Below are positions 24,251-33,615 of a DNA stretch of 64,000 nucleotides, piece by piece; position 1 is the stretch's first letter, and each line of letters starts with the position of its first letter. This DNA comes from Acidobacteriota bacterium (GTDB lineage: Bacteria; Acidobacteriota; Thermoanaerobaculia; Multivoradales; Multivoraceae), in NCBI GenBank assembly GCA_028875725.1, contig JAPPCR010000023.1, positions 469,620 through 533,619 of the forward strand, given 5' to 3'. A model generated the notes under the pieces. The model worked only from the letters and a program-made list of their open reading frames with translations, was not told the DNA's origin and did not search any database. A program made the translations under genes and the position numbers.

Positions 24251-25972
24251 TCAGAACAGTTCCTCTTCGCGTTCGTCGAAGAACCCGTCCGGCCAAGGAT
24301 GCGCGAAGTCGCCGTCGGGTGTGATGGGAATGTGGACGACTTCCGCACCCTCGGAACCCGGCTCCACATAGAGCACCGCAACGTCCTCCGGCTTGACCGG
24401 GAAGCCGACTTCCTCGCCGTCGGAGGTCTCGCGGATACGACGCAGAATCCTCAGCATCAGGTGCTCGCTGTGCGTCTCGATCAGAAAGCGGTTGCCGGCC
24501 TCACCCAGCGCAGACTCCAGGAAGACGTCGCCAAGCTCCGCCTGCAGTGCGGGATGCAGGTGGATTTCCGGCTGCTCGATAGCGATCCACTTGTCACTGG
24601 AGGCAAACGCCGCGACCAGCACGGGTAGCAACTGGCTTACGCCGATGCCGACATCGCGATGGCTCACCGGTGTAACGGATCGCTTGTCGATCAATGAGAG
24701 TTCAGAACGTGCTTCGCCGCGCCTCCCGGCGACCGCGTCCCGGATCCAGCCCTCGGCGACAGTGTCAGACTCGATGATGTCGCCAACGACGTTTGCAATC
24801 TCGCCGTCGAGAACCTCGTTGTCGGCAGCTGACCGTTTATCCGTACCTTGGCGAATCAGTTCCAGCACCCTGGCTAGAGACTCGCCTTGGTCGGAGAACG
24901 GCGTCGAGGCCAACTCGGACCGGGCGGCCTGGGACTCACTGCGCTCCACTTCCTCAAGCAGTTTCAGCGCAGCTTGGTCCAGCGTCTCGCCAAGTCTCAA
25001 TCCCAGTTCGAACTCCAGATCTCCGGCGGGAAGCAGCTCCTGAACCTGGAGCTCGTACGGCGTCTTCAGACGGCCGGTGTCTCCCAGCCACTCGTTTACC
25101 CGTCCCCTGACGCCATCGTTCGTCCGAACCACGTCCCACGCATGGCCTCCTCCGGCAAGCCAGTTGGGATCGACGGCTCCGGAAGACGAGTTCAACTGCC
25201 GAGGCGGGTATGAGCGAAGGGGGCCCAGATAGCGGAAACTGCCGAGAGCTTCTTCGACCGGCGCCGCGGCGCCGTCGAGTAGCTGCCTAAGGCGATTCTC
25301 GCGCCCGGATTCGAGAGCTCCAGCCGGGCGCTGGTGTCCCGACGCCCGCCTGAAGCGAGGAAACAGCTTGCGACCCGGTTCAGCCCCGGCCCCTACGACG
25401 GCCTCGGCTGCCGGCAGGAGCTGGCCAGTGCGCGCTATCGAGGCCGGCACCAAAGGGGGGCGTTGGCTGAAGACACCCTTGAACGCCGAGTGGTCTGCGT
25501 CGAGCAGATCAAGTACCAAGACGCCGCCGCTTCGAGCGCTCATCGTGAGCAGCGGCGCTCCGTCTACCAGCAGGGCGTAACGGGACACGAGCGCACCTGC
25601 CACACTGTCAGCCCCATCTGCCGAGATGCTCAACTCAATGCCGACACGGCTTGCTTCGGGGAGCCCCAACCTTCTGGCCGCTGTACCATCCGACCATTCG
25701 AAAGCGAGTTCGACCTGATGGTTCCACCAGTACCTCCGGTGGACGTAACTCCGATACCCTCCCAAGTCGATGGAGTCGCCGCCGACGCTGGTCCGATGGA
25801 CGTCGACATCACCCGTCTCGGCGGCGTGCTGCGCCAGCGCGAGGGAGTGGATCACGCTGGACTTGCCGGAGCTGTTCGCGCCAAACAGCAGCGTGATGGG
25901 CCGCAACGGCACGCGCTGCGTACGACCGAAGGCCTTGAAGTTGCCGATACGGAGAACGTCCAGACGACTCAT
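24251..25972 (-). CDS. AAA family ATPase with DUF3696 C-terminus (SMC/OLD-like)
   Basis: 573 aa. N-terminal RIGNFKAFGRTQRVPLRPIT and Walker A LLFGANSSGKSSVIHS near residue 31; after a long coiled/insert region the C-terminal half has Walker B WIAIEQPEIHLHPALQAEL near 465 and IETHSEHLMLRILRRI; the extreme C-terminus GDFAHPWPDGFFDEREEELF is the DUF3696 signature. ABC-type ATPases of this layout occur in anti-phage systems as sensors that control a neighbouring nuclease. Its ATG overlaps the hsdS stop (ATGA) and the PLD-like gene follows after 2 nt, so all four are coupled. Confidence 0.87.
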   Translation of the reverse strand: MSRLDVLRIGNFKAFGRTQRVPLRPITLLFGANSSGKSSVIHSLALAQHAAETGDVDVHRTSVGGDSIDLGGYRSYVHRRYWWNHQVELAFEWSDGTAARRLGLPEASRVGIELSISADGADSVAGALVSRYALLVDGAPLLTMSARSGGVLVLDLLDADHSAFKGVFSQRPPLVPASIARTGQLLPAAEAVVGAGAEPGRKLFPRFRRASGHQRPAGALESGRENRLRQLLDGAAAPVEEALGSFRYLGPLRSYPPRQLNSSSGAVDPNWLAGGGHAWDVVRTNDGVRGRVNEWLGDTGRLKTPYELQVQELLPAGDLEFELGLRLGETLDQAALKLLEEVERSESQAARSELASTPFSDQGESLARVLELIRQGTDKRSAADNEVLDGEIANVVGDIIESDTVAEGWIRDAVAGRRGEARSELSLIDKRSVTPVSHRDVGIGVSQLLPVLVAAFASSDKWIAIEQPEIHLHPALQAELGDVFLESALGEAGNRFLIETHSEHLMLRILRRIRETSDGEEVGFPVKPEDVAVLYVEPGSEGAEVVHIPITPDGDFAHPWPDGFFDEREEELF

Positions 25973-26796
25973 GGCGTGTCCCCGCAGAGGGCCGCCGATC
26001 GCGCCGACGCCTCCTCATTGAGCACGGGCGCTCCGGCCTCACGGGAAGCGGCTCCCCTGGGCTCCGGGAACCACCGAGCAAGGTCGGTCAGGTGATCGCC
26101 CACGACGCCCGCTCGGCGCCGGGCTTCCTGCAGTCGCCGCGCCGCCTCGCGAAAGTCGCTCTGACGTTCCATCGGAGGGATGGGAAGCCGAACGTCCTTC
26201 ACGTCCGCGACGAGGAGACTCCGAAGCGGCCCCTGACCGAGAGACCGCAGCCACGAGCGACGGAGCCTGAACCAGGCGAAGAGGTACCAGGAGTCGATCG
26301 CGTCGCCGCACACGAAACCTAGGACACCCGGTCCTGCAACTACGTGTGTCCCGGCAATCGCGATGAGTCCGATCCTACCCGCGGCGCTCAGCAGCACGGA
26401 TCCCGCCGGGAGAAGCCCGTTGCCGAGGTGCTTCGCGCTCTCGTCCTCGAGCGAGCGCGCGGTTCTGGTCACCACCCATGCGCCGTCGCGGGCCAAGTCC
26501 CTCGGGGTTACCCATGGAATGCCGCCACCACGATGCTCCGGCGAGACTCGTTGGGCCGGCCCGCCTAGGCGGACGTCGCAGACAGTGCCCAAGGCACCTT
26601 CTGCCCAGCCCATCGGGTTCGCGAACGGGTCGCCGAGACAGCGTACGAAAAACGCGTCAAGAGCACGGCCCGTCATGCGGTCGGCCTCGGCGCGAAGTTC
26701 GAGCAGGCCGTCGATCTGATCTCGTAGCCGTTTCGCTTGGTCGCCCTCCATCGGAGGTCGGACGCCGTCCACCGTTGCGCGATGTGACTCGGGCAT
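25969..26796 (-). CDS. Half-size restriction-modification specificity subunit (HsdS-like)
   Basis: 275 aa, about half the usual type I S subunit. It starts with a coiled helix (AKRLRDQIDGLLELRAEADRM), followed by one target-recognition domain (WAEGALGTVCDVRLGGPAQR, GGGIPWVTPRDLARDG, LLPAGSVLLSAAGRIGLIAI, PLRSLLVADVKDVRLPIPPM) and a second helix (QSDFREAARRLQEARRRAG). A single TRD between two helices is a circularly arranged half S subunit that would work as a dimer and recognise a palindromic site. It gives sequence specificity to the upstream methylase. ATG 26796 lies 2 nt after the hsdM stop; an overlapping GTG at 26802 is an alternative. Confidence 0.8.
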   Translation of the reverse strand: MPESHRATVDGVRPPMEGDQAKRLRDQIDGLLELRAEADRMTGRALDAFFVRCLGDPFANPMGWAEGALGTVCDVRLGGPAQRVSPEHRGGGIPWVTPRDLARDGAWVVTRTARSLEDESAKHLGNGLLPAGSVLLSAAGRIGLIAIAGTHVVAGPGVLGFVCGDAIDSWYLFAWFRLRRSWLRSLGQGPLRSLLVADVKDVRLPIPPMERQSDFREAARRLQEARRRAGVVGDHLTDLARWFPEPRGAASREAGAPVLNEEASARSAALCGDTP

Positions 26797-26798
26797 GG

Positions 26799-28385
26799 TC
26801 ACGCCTCCACCGCGCGCAGCACCTGCTCGAGACCGGCGACCAGCTTCCTCTCGATCTCGATCGCGTCGCGGATCAGCTCGGCCGGGTCTTCGTCGGGAAG
26901 CGGCTCCGGGACGACGGGCCTGTAGCGAGAAGCGGCGAGAACGCAGCCGTTCTCGGCGATCATCTCGAACGGCGCCCACCAAGAACGCGGTTCTTCGCTG
27001 CTCCGGGGCAACACGGCAAGGGCCTCGTTACCTACCGGCTCACGGAAGCCGGACGCTCGGTAGGCCTCCCATTGAGTGAGCAGGGGGGCAACGCCGCTTG
27101 AGTCCGCCGTCACCTGGTCGGCACGGCAGCCTCGGCTGCTTGCAAGAGCATCGCTGCCAAGCTCGTGAAACCAGACGCAGCGGGTGGCCGCCGCTGCCTG
27201 CCGCTGACTGAGGGCCGGACGTCGGAAGAGGACGACGGACGCCCTGAGGCTGCTGTATGGCCGAAAGGTGGAAGGCGGGAGGGACACGACGGCCAGGATC
27301 TGGAACCGCCGGAGGAGCCACTGGCGCAGTTCGCCGTGCGTTCGTGAGCGGCCCTGCAACATGAGGTCGGGGACCACCATTGCACAGCGCCCGCCCGGGG
27401 CCAGAGACTCCGCCAGAAGCAGCGGAAACAGCATGCCGATTCTGGCGGACGAGACCGGCAGGTCGCCGCGCACTCTTTCCCTGCGATAGCGATTGCCCAT
27501 CGGCGGGTTCGAGAGCACAACGTCGTACTCGTTGCGTCGCCCCGCAAAGAGCGGCTCGCCGAGATCGTCGAGTGCGTCCCCGTTGTCGAGCCGCGCCCCT
27601 CGCAGTCCGTGAAGCGCCAAGTTCGCCGTAGCGATCCGGGCGACCGTTCGATTGAGTTCCGTGCCATGCAGGAACCTGCCTCTTCCGGCTGGTTCGGGCA
27701 GGTCCTCTCCAGCCCCTCCGGTCTTACCCCGAACGTGCTCCGCTGCGTCGACCAGAAATCCTCCCGTTCCGCAAGCCGGATCGTGGATCGTCTCGCCAGC
27801 GGCAGGGTCGAGCATTTTGACCATCAACTTACGGAGGCGTCGAGGAGTGCGGAACTCGCCGATGGGTGAGGACCCTGTGTCCTGGAGGTTCGTCAGTACG
27901 TACTCGAGCGCCTCTCCTCCATCATCAGTCCTAGACTGGTTCAGGGTGATCGCGTCGACCTCGTCGACGATCCGCCGGAAGGTCTCCGGATCCTCGATCC
28001 GGAGCGTGGTGCCGCGGAAGAACGCAGCGGTCTGGCGATCCATCCCCCCGAGCGACGCCATGTAGGGGAGCACGTCGTCCCGCACGAACGCGAGCCGGTC
28101 CTCTGCCTCCAGCGAGCGCCATCGGCTCCAGCGGTAGCGCTGCGTCTGGTGGGGGAAGAGACCCTCCTCCACCAGGGCTGCCCCCCCGCGCTCCGCGCCT
28201 ATCCGCAACCGGTCTTCCTCCTCCTCATCGAGCAGCTTCAGGCTGATCAGCAGGGCGATCTGCTCGACAGCGTCGATGGGTTCAAGAAGATCGTTCTCGC
28301 CGGCCCCGCCACGAACGAGGCTCGTCAGGAGGTCGAGTCGGTCCTGGAGTTCCTTCTTCATCGTCGGTTCGGGGAGGGGCGGCAT
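26799..28385 (-). CDS. hsdM: N6-adenine DNA methyltransferase, HsdM type
   Basis: 528 aa. N-terminal helical HsdM domain (LDLLTSLVRGGAGENDLLEPIDAVEQIALL) followed by the methylase core: SAM motif IHDPACGTGGFLVDAAEH near residue 195, and catalytic NPPMGNRYRRER near 285 (the [N/D/S]PP[Y/F/W] position has Met, unusual for a type I M subunit). It would methylate adenine at the site chosen by HsdS. No HsdR helicase/nuclease gene is present in the window, so this is not a standard type I system. First gene of the operon; alternative start ATG 28361 (MKKELQDRL). Confidence 0.87.
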   Translation of the reverse strand: MPPLPEPTMKKELQDRLDLLTSLVRGGAGENDLLEPIDAVEQIALLISLKLLDEEEEDRLRIGAERGGAALVEEGLFPHQTQRYRWSRWRSLEAEDRLAFVRDDVLPYMASLGGMDRQTAAFFRGTTLRIEDPETFRRIVDEVDAITLNQSRTDDGGEALEYVLTNLQDTGSSPIGEFRTPRRLRKLMVKMLDPAAGETIHDPACGTGGFLVDAAEHVRGKTGGAGEDLPEPAGRGRFLHGTELNRTVARIATANLALHGLRGARLDNGDALDDLGEPLFAGRRNEYDVVLSNPPMGNRYRRERVRGDLPVSSARIGMLFPLLLAESLAPGGRCAMVVPDLMLQGRSRTHGELRQWLLRRFQILAVVSLPPSTFRPYSSLRASVVLFRRPALSQRQAAAATRCVWFHELGSDALASSRGCRADQVTADSSGVAPLLTQWEAYRASGFREPVGNEALAVLPRSSEEPRSWWAPFEMIAENGCVLAASRYRPVVPEPLPDEDPAELIRDAIEIERKLVAGLEQVLRAVEA

Positions 28386-28420
28386 GCCGGGCGTGCGGGC
28401 GGGCCGGGAGCCGGCGGTGG

Positions 28421-28436
28421 TGCAAGCCCCCTGCCA
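28421..28436 (-). promoter_or_regulatory. Sigma-54 (-24/-12) promoter of the hsdM operon
   Basis: TGGCAGGGGGCTTGCA on the minus strand: the GG and GC elements are separated by ten bases exactly as in the consensus TGGCAC-N5-TTGC. It begins at the base after the stop codon of the sigma-54 activator gene, and the expected start point is about 12 nt further, near 28410, about 25 nt before the hsdM ATG. The activator gene next door makes the match meaningful. Confidence 0.7.
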
Positions 28437-29944
<1,508 letters not shown>

Positions 29945-29945
<1 letters not shown>

Positions 29946-30343
29946 TAGTTGAGAGTACAAAGATCATTGTTGTCTTCGCAAGTTGTCTTAGGGCGCAGAG
30001 CCCCGCCGAAGTAGCCGAGTCCGAAGCGGTGTGCGCCGCCTCCCCCAGCCACTAACCCACGCCGGATCACGCATCGCAAACCGAGTTCTGAATGGGATCC
30101 GAGGCGCACGAGCCGGAGCGTCCCGGGATCGGGCTTCTGGTAGATCAGCACCAGGTCCGGCTTGACGTGGCGGTCCCTCTGGCCGCTCCAGTTGCCGCTC
30201 AACGCATGGTCGTGGTGCCGTGGCTCGAGTGAGCGGTCGCCGGCCAGGGCCTTCAGGACCGGTACCAGGACGGCATCGAGTGACTTCCGATGCCGGCCGC
30301 GAGATTCGCGCTTGAACTGGGAGATCCGCTCAATCGTCCGCAT
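29945..30343 (-). CDS. YafQ/RelE-like toxin with run-on C-terminus
   Basis: 132 aa. The first 90 residues follow the YafQ pattern: FKRESRGRHRKSLDAVLVPVLKALA, HHDHALSGNWSGQRDRHVKPDLVLIYQKPD and LVRLGSHSEL with the catalytic C-terminal His. Relatives normally stop just after SELFG; here a Phe codon seems lost and the frame runs about 40 residues further (RCVIRRGLVAGGGG and on), finishing one base into the start codon of the sigma-54 activator. The extension may inactivate or alter the ribosome-dependent mRNA cutting. It overlaps its antitoxin gene by 14 bp. Confidence 0.7.
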
Positions 30344-30593
30344 GCAGATCGTCGAGCAGCTCCTCGACGCTGGCGAACCGGGGAAGTCCGCCTCGACGGG
30401 CTTCCTTCATGGCCTCGATGGTGGCGGGGTTAGGCACCAACGGCGCGAACGGCAGCGCCTTCTCGTTGACGACCTTGGTCAACAGGAGGCGTACCGCGTC
30501 GGAGACGGTCAGACCCATGGCGGCCAGGACGGCTGCCGCTTCCTCCTTCACGGCCGGGTTGATGCGAGCTTGCACGAGGTGGTTTGCCGCCAT
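30330..30593 (-). CDS. RelB/DinJ-family antitoxin
   Basis: 87 aa. N-terminal ribbon-helix-helix (LVQARINPAVKEEAAAVLAAMGLTVSDAVRLLLTKVVNE) as in RelB/DinJ, with a toxin-binding tail LPRFASVEELLDDLHADD. It binds its toxin and the operon promoter. ATG 30593 chosen; the short upstream extension MSCTGGSP is unlikely. Its partner toxin gene overlaps it by 14 bp. Confidence 0.82.
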   Translation of the reverse strand: MAANHLVQARINPAVKEEAAAVLAAMGLTVSDAVRLLLTKVVNEKALPFAPLVPNPATIEAMKEARRGGLPRFASVEELLDDLHADD

Positions 30594-30636
30594 GGGACTT
30601 CCTCCTGTGCATGACACTATCAGTCGCCGGTAGCGA

Positions 30637-30828
30637 TCAGGTTCGCGGCGTCCCGGCGATGGCGTCGGAACCGTACTGCGCCGAGGCGCCGTCGCGGAGC
30701 ACCTCGACCTGACGCAGCGCGATGGCCGGGATGACCGCCAAGTCCGGCCCCTGGGCGCCGATCGAGACGGCGTCGCCGTCCCAGTGGATCACCGCGGTGC
30801 CGATCCAGGAAACGAGGATTCCGTGCAT
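30637..30828 (-). pseudogene. Chimeric remnant: duplicated activator start fused to a TonB-receptor plug fragment
   Basis: The frame begins MHGILVSWIGTA, the same start as the sigma-54 activator (MHRVLVSWIGTA), then continues without a break into VIHWDGDAVSIGAQGPDL and PAIALRQVEVLRDGASAQYG-SDAIAG, the plug-domain signature of TonB-dependent receptors, and stops in TPRT. About 63 codons remain of what would be two different genes. The region upstream of the start is also duplicated (see findings). Not expected to be functional. Confidence 0.7.
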
Positions 30829-30993
30829 GCATCGAGGGTACAAGGATCGTTGCTTGTTCCGCTAGATGTCTTACGCTGGCCGAACCCTCCCATATGGGGG
30901 GCGACTTCGTCGGGGACGCTTTGGAATAGTAGGCTTGTTCTCGTTCAGAGCCACTTGCTGGCCGGTTCCCCACGATCGAACCTCACCTGAGCC

Positions 30994-32043
30994 GTGAAGC
31001 ACTTGTTCCCACTGGCGTTGCTGCTGTCTCTGGCGATCGGCCCTGTCGGCGCCGAGACGCTCTACAACAAGGACGGCGTCCAGATGTCGGCGACGGCGCG
31101 TCCCATCGAGCCCGGCGCGGCGACCTGCCGCATTCGGGAGGAACGTCATTCAACGGCGGAGTACGAACGGCTGAAGCCGAACGACGGGCAGCCCCTGGAC
31201 GTGTGGCGAGTGGAGCTCGTGGTCGCCAACTACTCCGGCAGGGTGCTCGACTACCTGAACGCCCATCTCAACGTGAAGTCGGACTGGCCGCCCTGCGACC
31301 ACTGGGACGGGCCGGAATCCAGCTACGGGCCTCAACAAGTCAAATGGACCGGTCCCCTGATGACGATCCACGAGGTGGGGAGCGTGCAGCCGGGCGAGGA
31401 GCGGCGCGAGATCAGGTTCGTGCTGGCGTGGCACGACGACGATCCGGTGCTCGGGCGCTGGGACATCAACTACACGTTCGAGGACTCACCGCCTGAGGCC
31501 GGCGGCGGAAGCGAAGCGCCTGTGCGACAGGCAATCCCTGATCCCTTGGACCCCGCTCGCGGCGGCGCCCAGTTCCAGCCGGACGAGACGTGTGCGGATG
31601 TGTCCTTCCGGAAATCTTGTTGGATAGAGATAGAGAACCACCCGGGCTGCTACGTTTGGAATCCGTTTCCCCAAACGGAAGAGACGATCACCTGGAGCGG
31701 CGGTTGCACAGGCGGTCGGCCCAGCGGCACAGGTGAGCTGGCATGGAGCTTCACGGACAGCGGCGGCAAGCCGCGAACCTCCTCCCACATCGGTGAAATG
31801 CGGGACGGCCAGAGGCACGGCCACTGGGTCGACCAAAGCGCCTCTTTCGAAGGCTACGTCGATGAAGGCTCGTACGTGGACGACAAGAGGCACGGCTACT
31901 GGATCAGTAAGGACGACGAGGGTCATGTGTTCTTCCACGGACCCTACGTCGGCGGTAAGGCGCACGGCCGCTGGACCTCGGACATCGGCGGCGTACTTTC
32001 GTACACTTGTTACTCTGACGGGGACGAGGTGCCGTGCCCTTAG
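30994..32043 (+). CDS. Secreted protein with MORN-like C-terminal repeats
   Basis: 349 aa, GTG start. Signal peptide MKHLFPLALLLSLAIGPVGA. The first half is a beta-rich domain of unknown family (VWRVELVVANYSGRVLDYLNAHLNV, with paired cysteines CRIREER and PPCDHW). The second half has a Cys-rich patch (CADVSFRKSCWIEIENHPGCYVW) and then at least four MORN/toxin-like strand repeats: GEMRDGQRHGHWV, GSYVDDKRHGYWI, GPYVGGKAHGRWT. Such repeats bind membranes or partner proteins. Alone between the defence island and a set of orphan genes. Confidence 0.7.
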   Translation: MKHLFPLALLLSLAIGPVGAETLYNKDGVQMSATARPIEPGAATCRIREERHSTAEYERLKPNDGQPLDVWRVELVVANYSGRVLDYLNAHLNVKSDWPPCDHWDGPESSYGPQQVKWTGPLMTIHEVGSVQPGEERREIRFVLAWHDDDPVLGRWDINYTFEDSPPEAGGGSEAPVRQAIPDPLDPARGGAQFQPDETCADVSFRKSCWIEIENHPGCYVWNPFPQTEETITWSGGCTGGRPSGTGELAWSFTDSGGKPRTSSHIGEMRDGQRHGHWVDQSASFEGYVDEGSYVDDKRHGYWISKDDEGHVFFHGPYVGGKAHGRWTSDIGGVLSYTCYSDGDEVPCP

Positions 32044-32199
32044 AATCTGCATCAGGGCGCTGCTGATGTTCCATCCACCCGACGTTTCCACGCCTCTCGC
32101 CCCTAGCGTCATCCCGGCAGACTGCACCCGCGCCGCGTACCGCCAGCAGGCCGTGCTCAGTCGTACCGAGCAGCTGGCGACGACAATCAGAGCGGAACT

Positions 32200-32739
32200 G
32201 TGACTCTTGTCGCCATCGCGATTGGGATCCATGCGCTCGCCGTCGTCGTCACGATCGCCATCATGGAGTACTTCCGCCAGACGCACATTGACTTCGGCGA
32301 GTACGACGACGTCCAAGGACTGTCGTTCGTGAAACAGCCTGGCTACTGGAAGTACCGGCTGGTGAAGCAGCATGATCACGAATGGGCTAGCAAGCCGCGT
32401 GCGGCCGGGGCCTTGCTGAAGCAGGAGAGCATTAACCTCGGGTGTGCTGCGAGCGTCACCAGGACTGGCGTCACCCTCAAGCCGGGATATGCATGGGACG
32501 GAAGTTCTGGGCCTGCAAAGGACACCTGGACCGGCATGCGAGCCTCCGCTCTACACGATATCTGGTGTCAGGCAATGGCAAACCGAATCTACGTCCGGGG
32601 TTTCCACAACTGGTCTCTCGGTGCTCGGGAGTACCGGCGAGTGTGCATCGCCGACCACATGCCAAAGTGGAGGGCCTGGGGCCGGTACGTGGCGGTATGG
32701 TGTTACGGTCGCTTGAAGTACAGGCACCTCCGGCGATGA
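32200..32739 (+). CDS. Membrane-anchored protein of unknown function (DUF1353-like)
   Basis: 179 aa, GTG start. One N-terminal membrane helix (LVAIAIGIHALAVVVTIAIM, about 3-21). The segment VTLKPGYAWDGSSGPAKDTWTG followed by SALHDIWCQAM resembles DUF1353 proteins (pattern G-Y-x-W-D-G-A-S then A-x-x-H-D), which are often phage-associated. Function unknown. Next to another small membrane protein on the same strand (16-bp gap), so they may form a pair. Confidence 0.6.
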   Translation: MTLVAIAIGIHALAVVVTIAIMEYFRQTHIDFGEYDDVQGLSFVKQPGYWKYRLVKQHDHEWASKPRAAGALLKQESINLGCAASVTRTGVTLKPGYAWDGSSGPAKDTWTGMRASALHDIWCQAMANRIYVRGFHNWSLGAREYRRVCIADHMPKWRAWGRYVAVWCYGRLKYRHLRR

Positions 32740-32754
32740 CCCGAGCACAGCTTC

Positions 32755-33381
32755 ATGAATGACATGGCAATGGTGCTGACGGTCGCGAAGGCCAGCGTTC
32801 CAGAGGGAGCAGTCACGCTCCAAAACGGCGCAGCCGCGGCCTGGCTGGCGGCTGTAGTGGCGTTTCTATCCATGGTTTGCTCGATCTTGTTCGCCGGAAG
32901 GGCCGAAGTCAAGGCCCGGAGGAATCTGTCGCTCCGCGAGTTCGAGATTCAGCAAGCCTACCGCGCTCGAGTGATAGAGTGGGCCAATGAAGTGGTTGCC
33001 GTGATGTCTGTCGCTACGATCATGTGCGAACTCGACCCAGCCAGAGTGCCGGATTTCTTTTCCCAAAGGAACGTCATCCGGACGAAGCTCTCCGAACTGA
33101 TAGATCGAGGAAGGTGGTTCTTCGAGAACGACAAGAGTTCCGATTACGGCACTTGGAAGGAAGATGCGTATCAGGGGCTCTCTCCCGCGGCGATCAGCCA
33201 CATCAAGAAAGTGGAACAGTTAATCTCAGGACTGAACTATAAAGAAGCGGACCACAACCCGTGTCAACGCCCACTGATAGTGTCCGAGAAGAGAGCCTTT
33301 GTTAGCGAGATACAGAAGTTCGCCGGTCCAGCGCAAGCCCACAGGGAACTGGCGAAGTTCCGCACCCCAGCTCCCGGATGA
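32755..33381 (+). CDS. Hypothetical membrane-anchored protein
   Basis: 208 aa. One clear membrane segment near residues 27-47 (AAAAWLAAVVAFLSMVCSILFAG) followed by a helical soluble domain rich in charged residues (EVKARRNLSLREFEIQQAYRARVIEWANEVV; ELIDRGRWFFENDKSSDYG). No family recognised. Codon use is less GC-biased than its neighbours in places, which together with the surrounding orphans suggests a transferred region. Confidence 0.6.
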   Translation: MNDMAMVLTVAKASVPEGAVTLQNGAAAAWLAAVVAFLSMVCSILFAGRAEVKARRNLSLREFEIQQAYRARVIEWANEVVAVMSVATIMCELDPARVPDFFSQRNVIRTKLSELIDRGRWFFENDKSSDYGTWKEDAYQGLSPAAISHIKKVEQLISGLNYKEADHNPCQRPLIVSEKRAFVSEIQKFAGPAQAHRELAKFRTPAPG

Positions 33382-33615
33382 ATGGCCGGCTACAAAGGAA
33401 AGGCCAGGAGCCGGTAGCGGAAGTGGTGTTGGGTGTGGCAGGCGGCAGACAGACTCTTGGCGGTGTGGAGAGGCGGCGCACTAGGGCCGTCTGGTGGTCG
33501 CTGGCGCAAGAACTTAGTGTTTTCCCGGCAGAGGCGCGCAGAAGGTCCAGCGCCTTACAACGAGCAGGATTACGGCGAGGGTGACTCGGCGCTTTCCGCG
33601 CGTAAGGCGCTTCAG

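Noticed and set aside
30620-30973. A 117-codon minus-strand frame upstream of the RelBE-like pair
   Set aside because: Different frame from the recognisable activator-start/TonB fragment; no motif.
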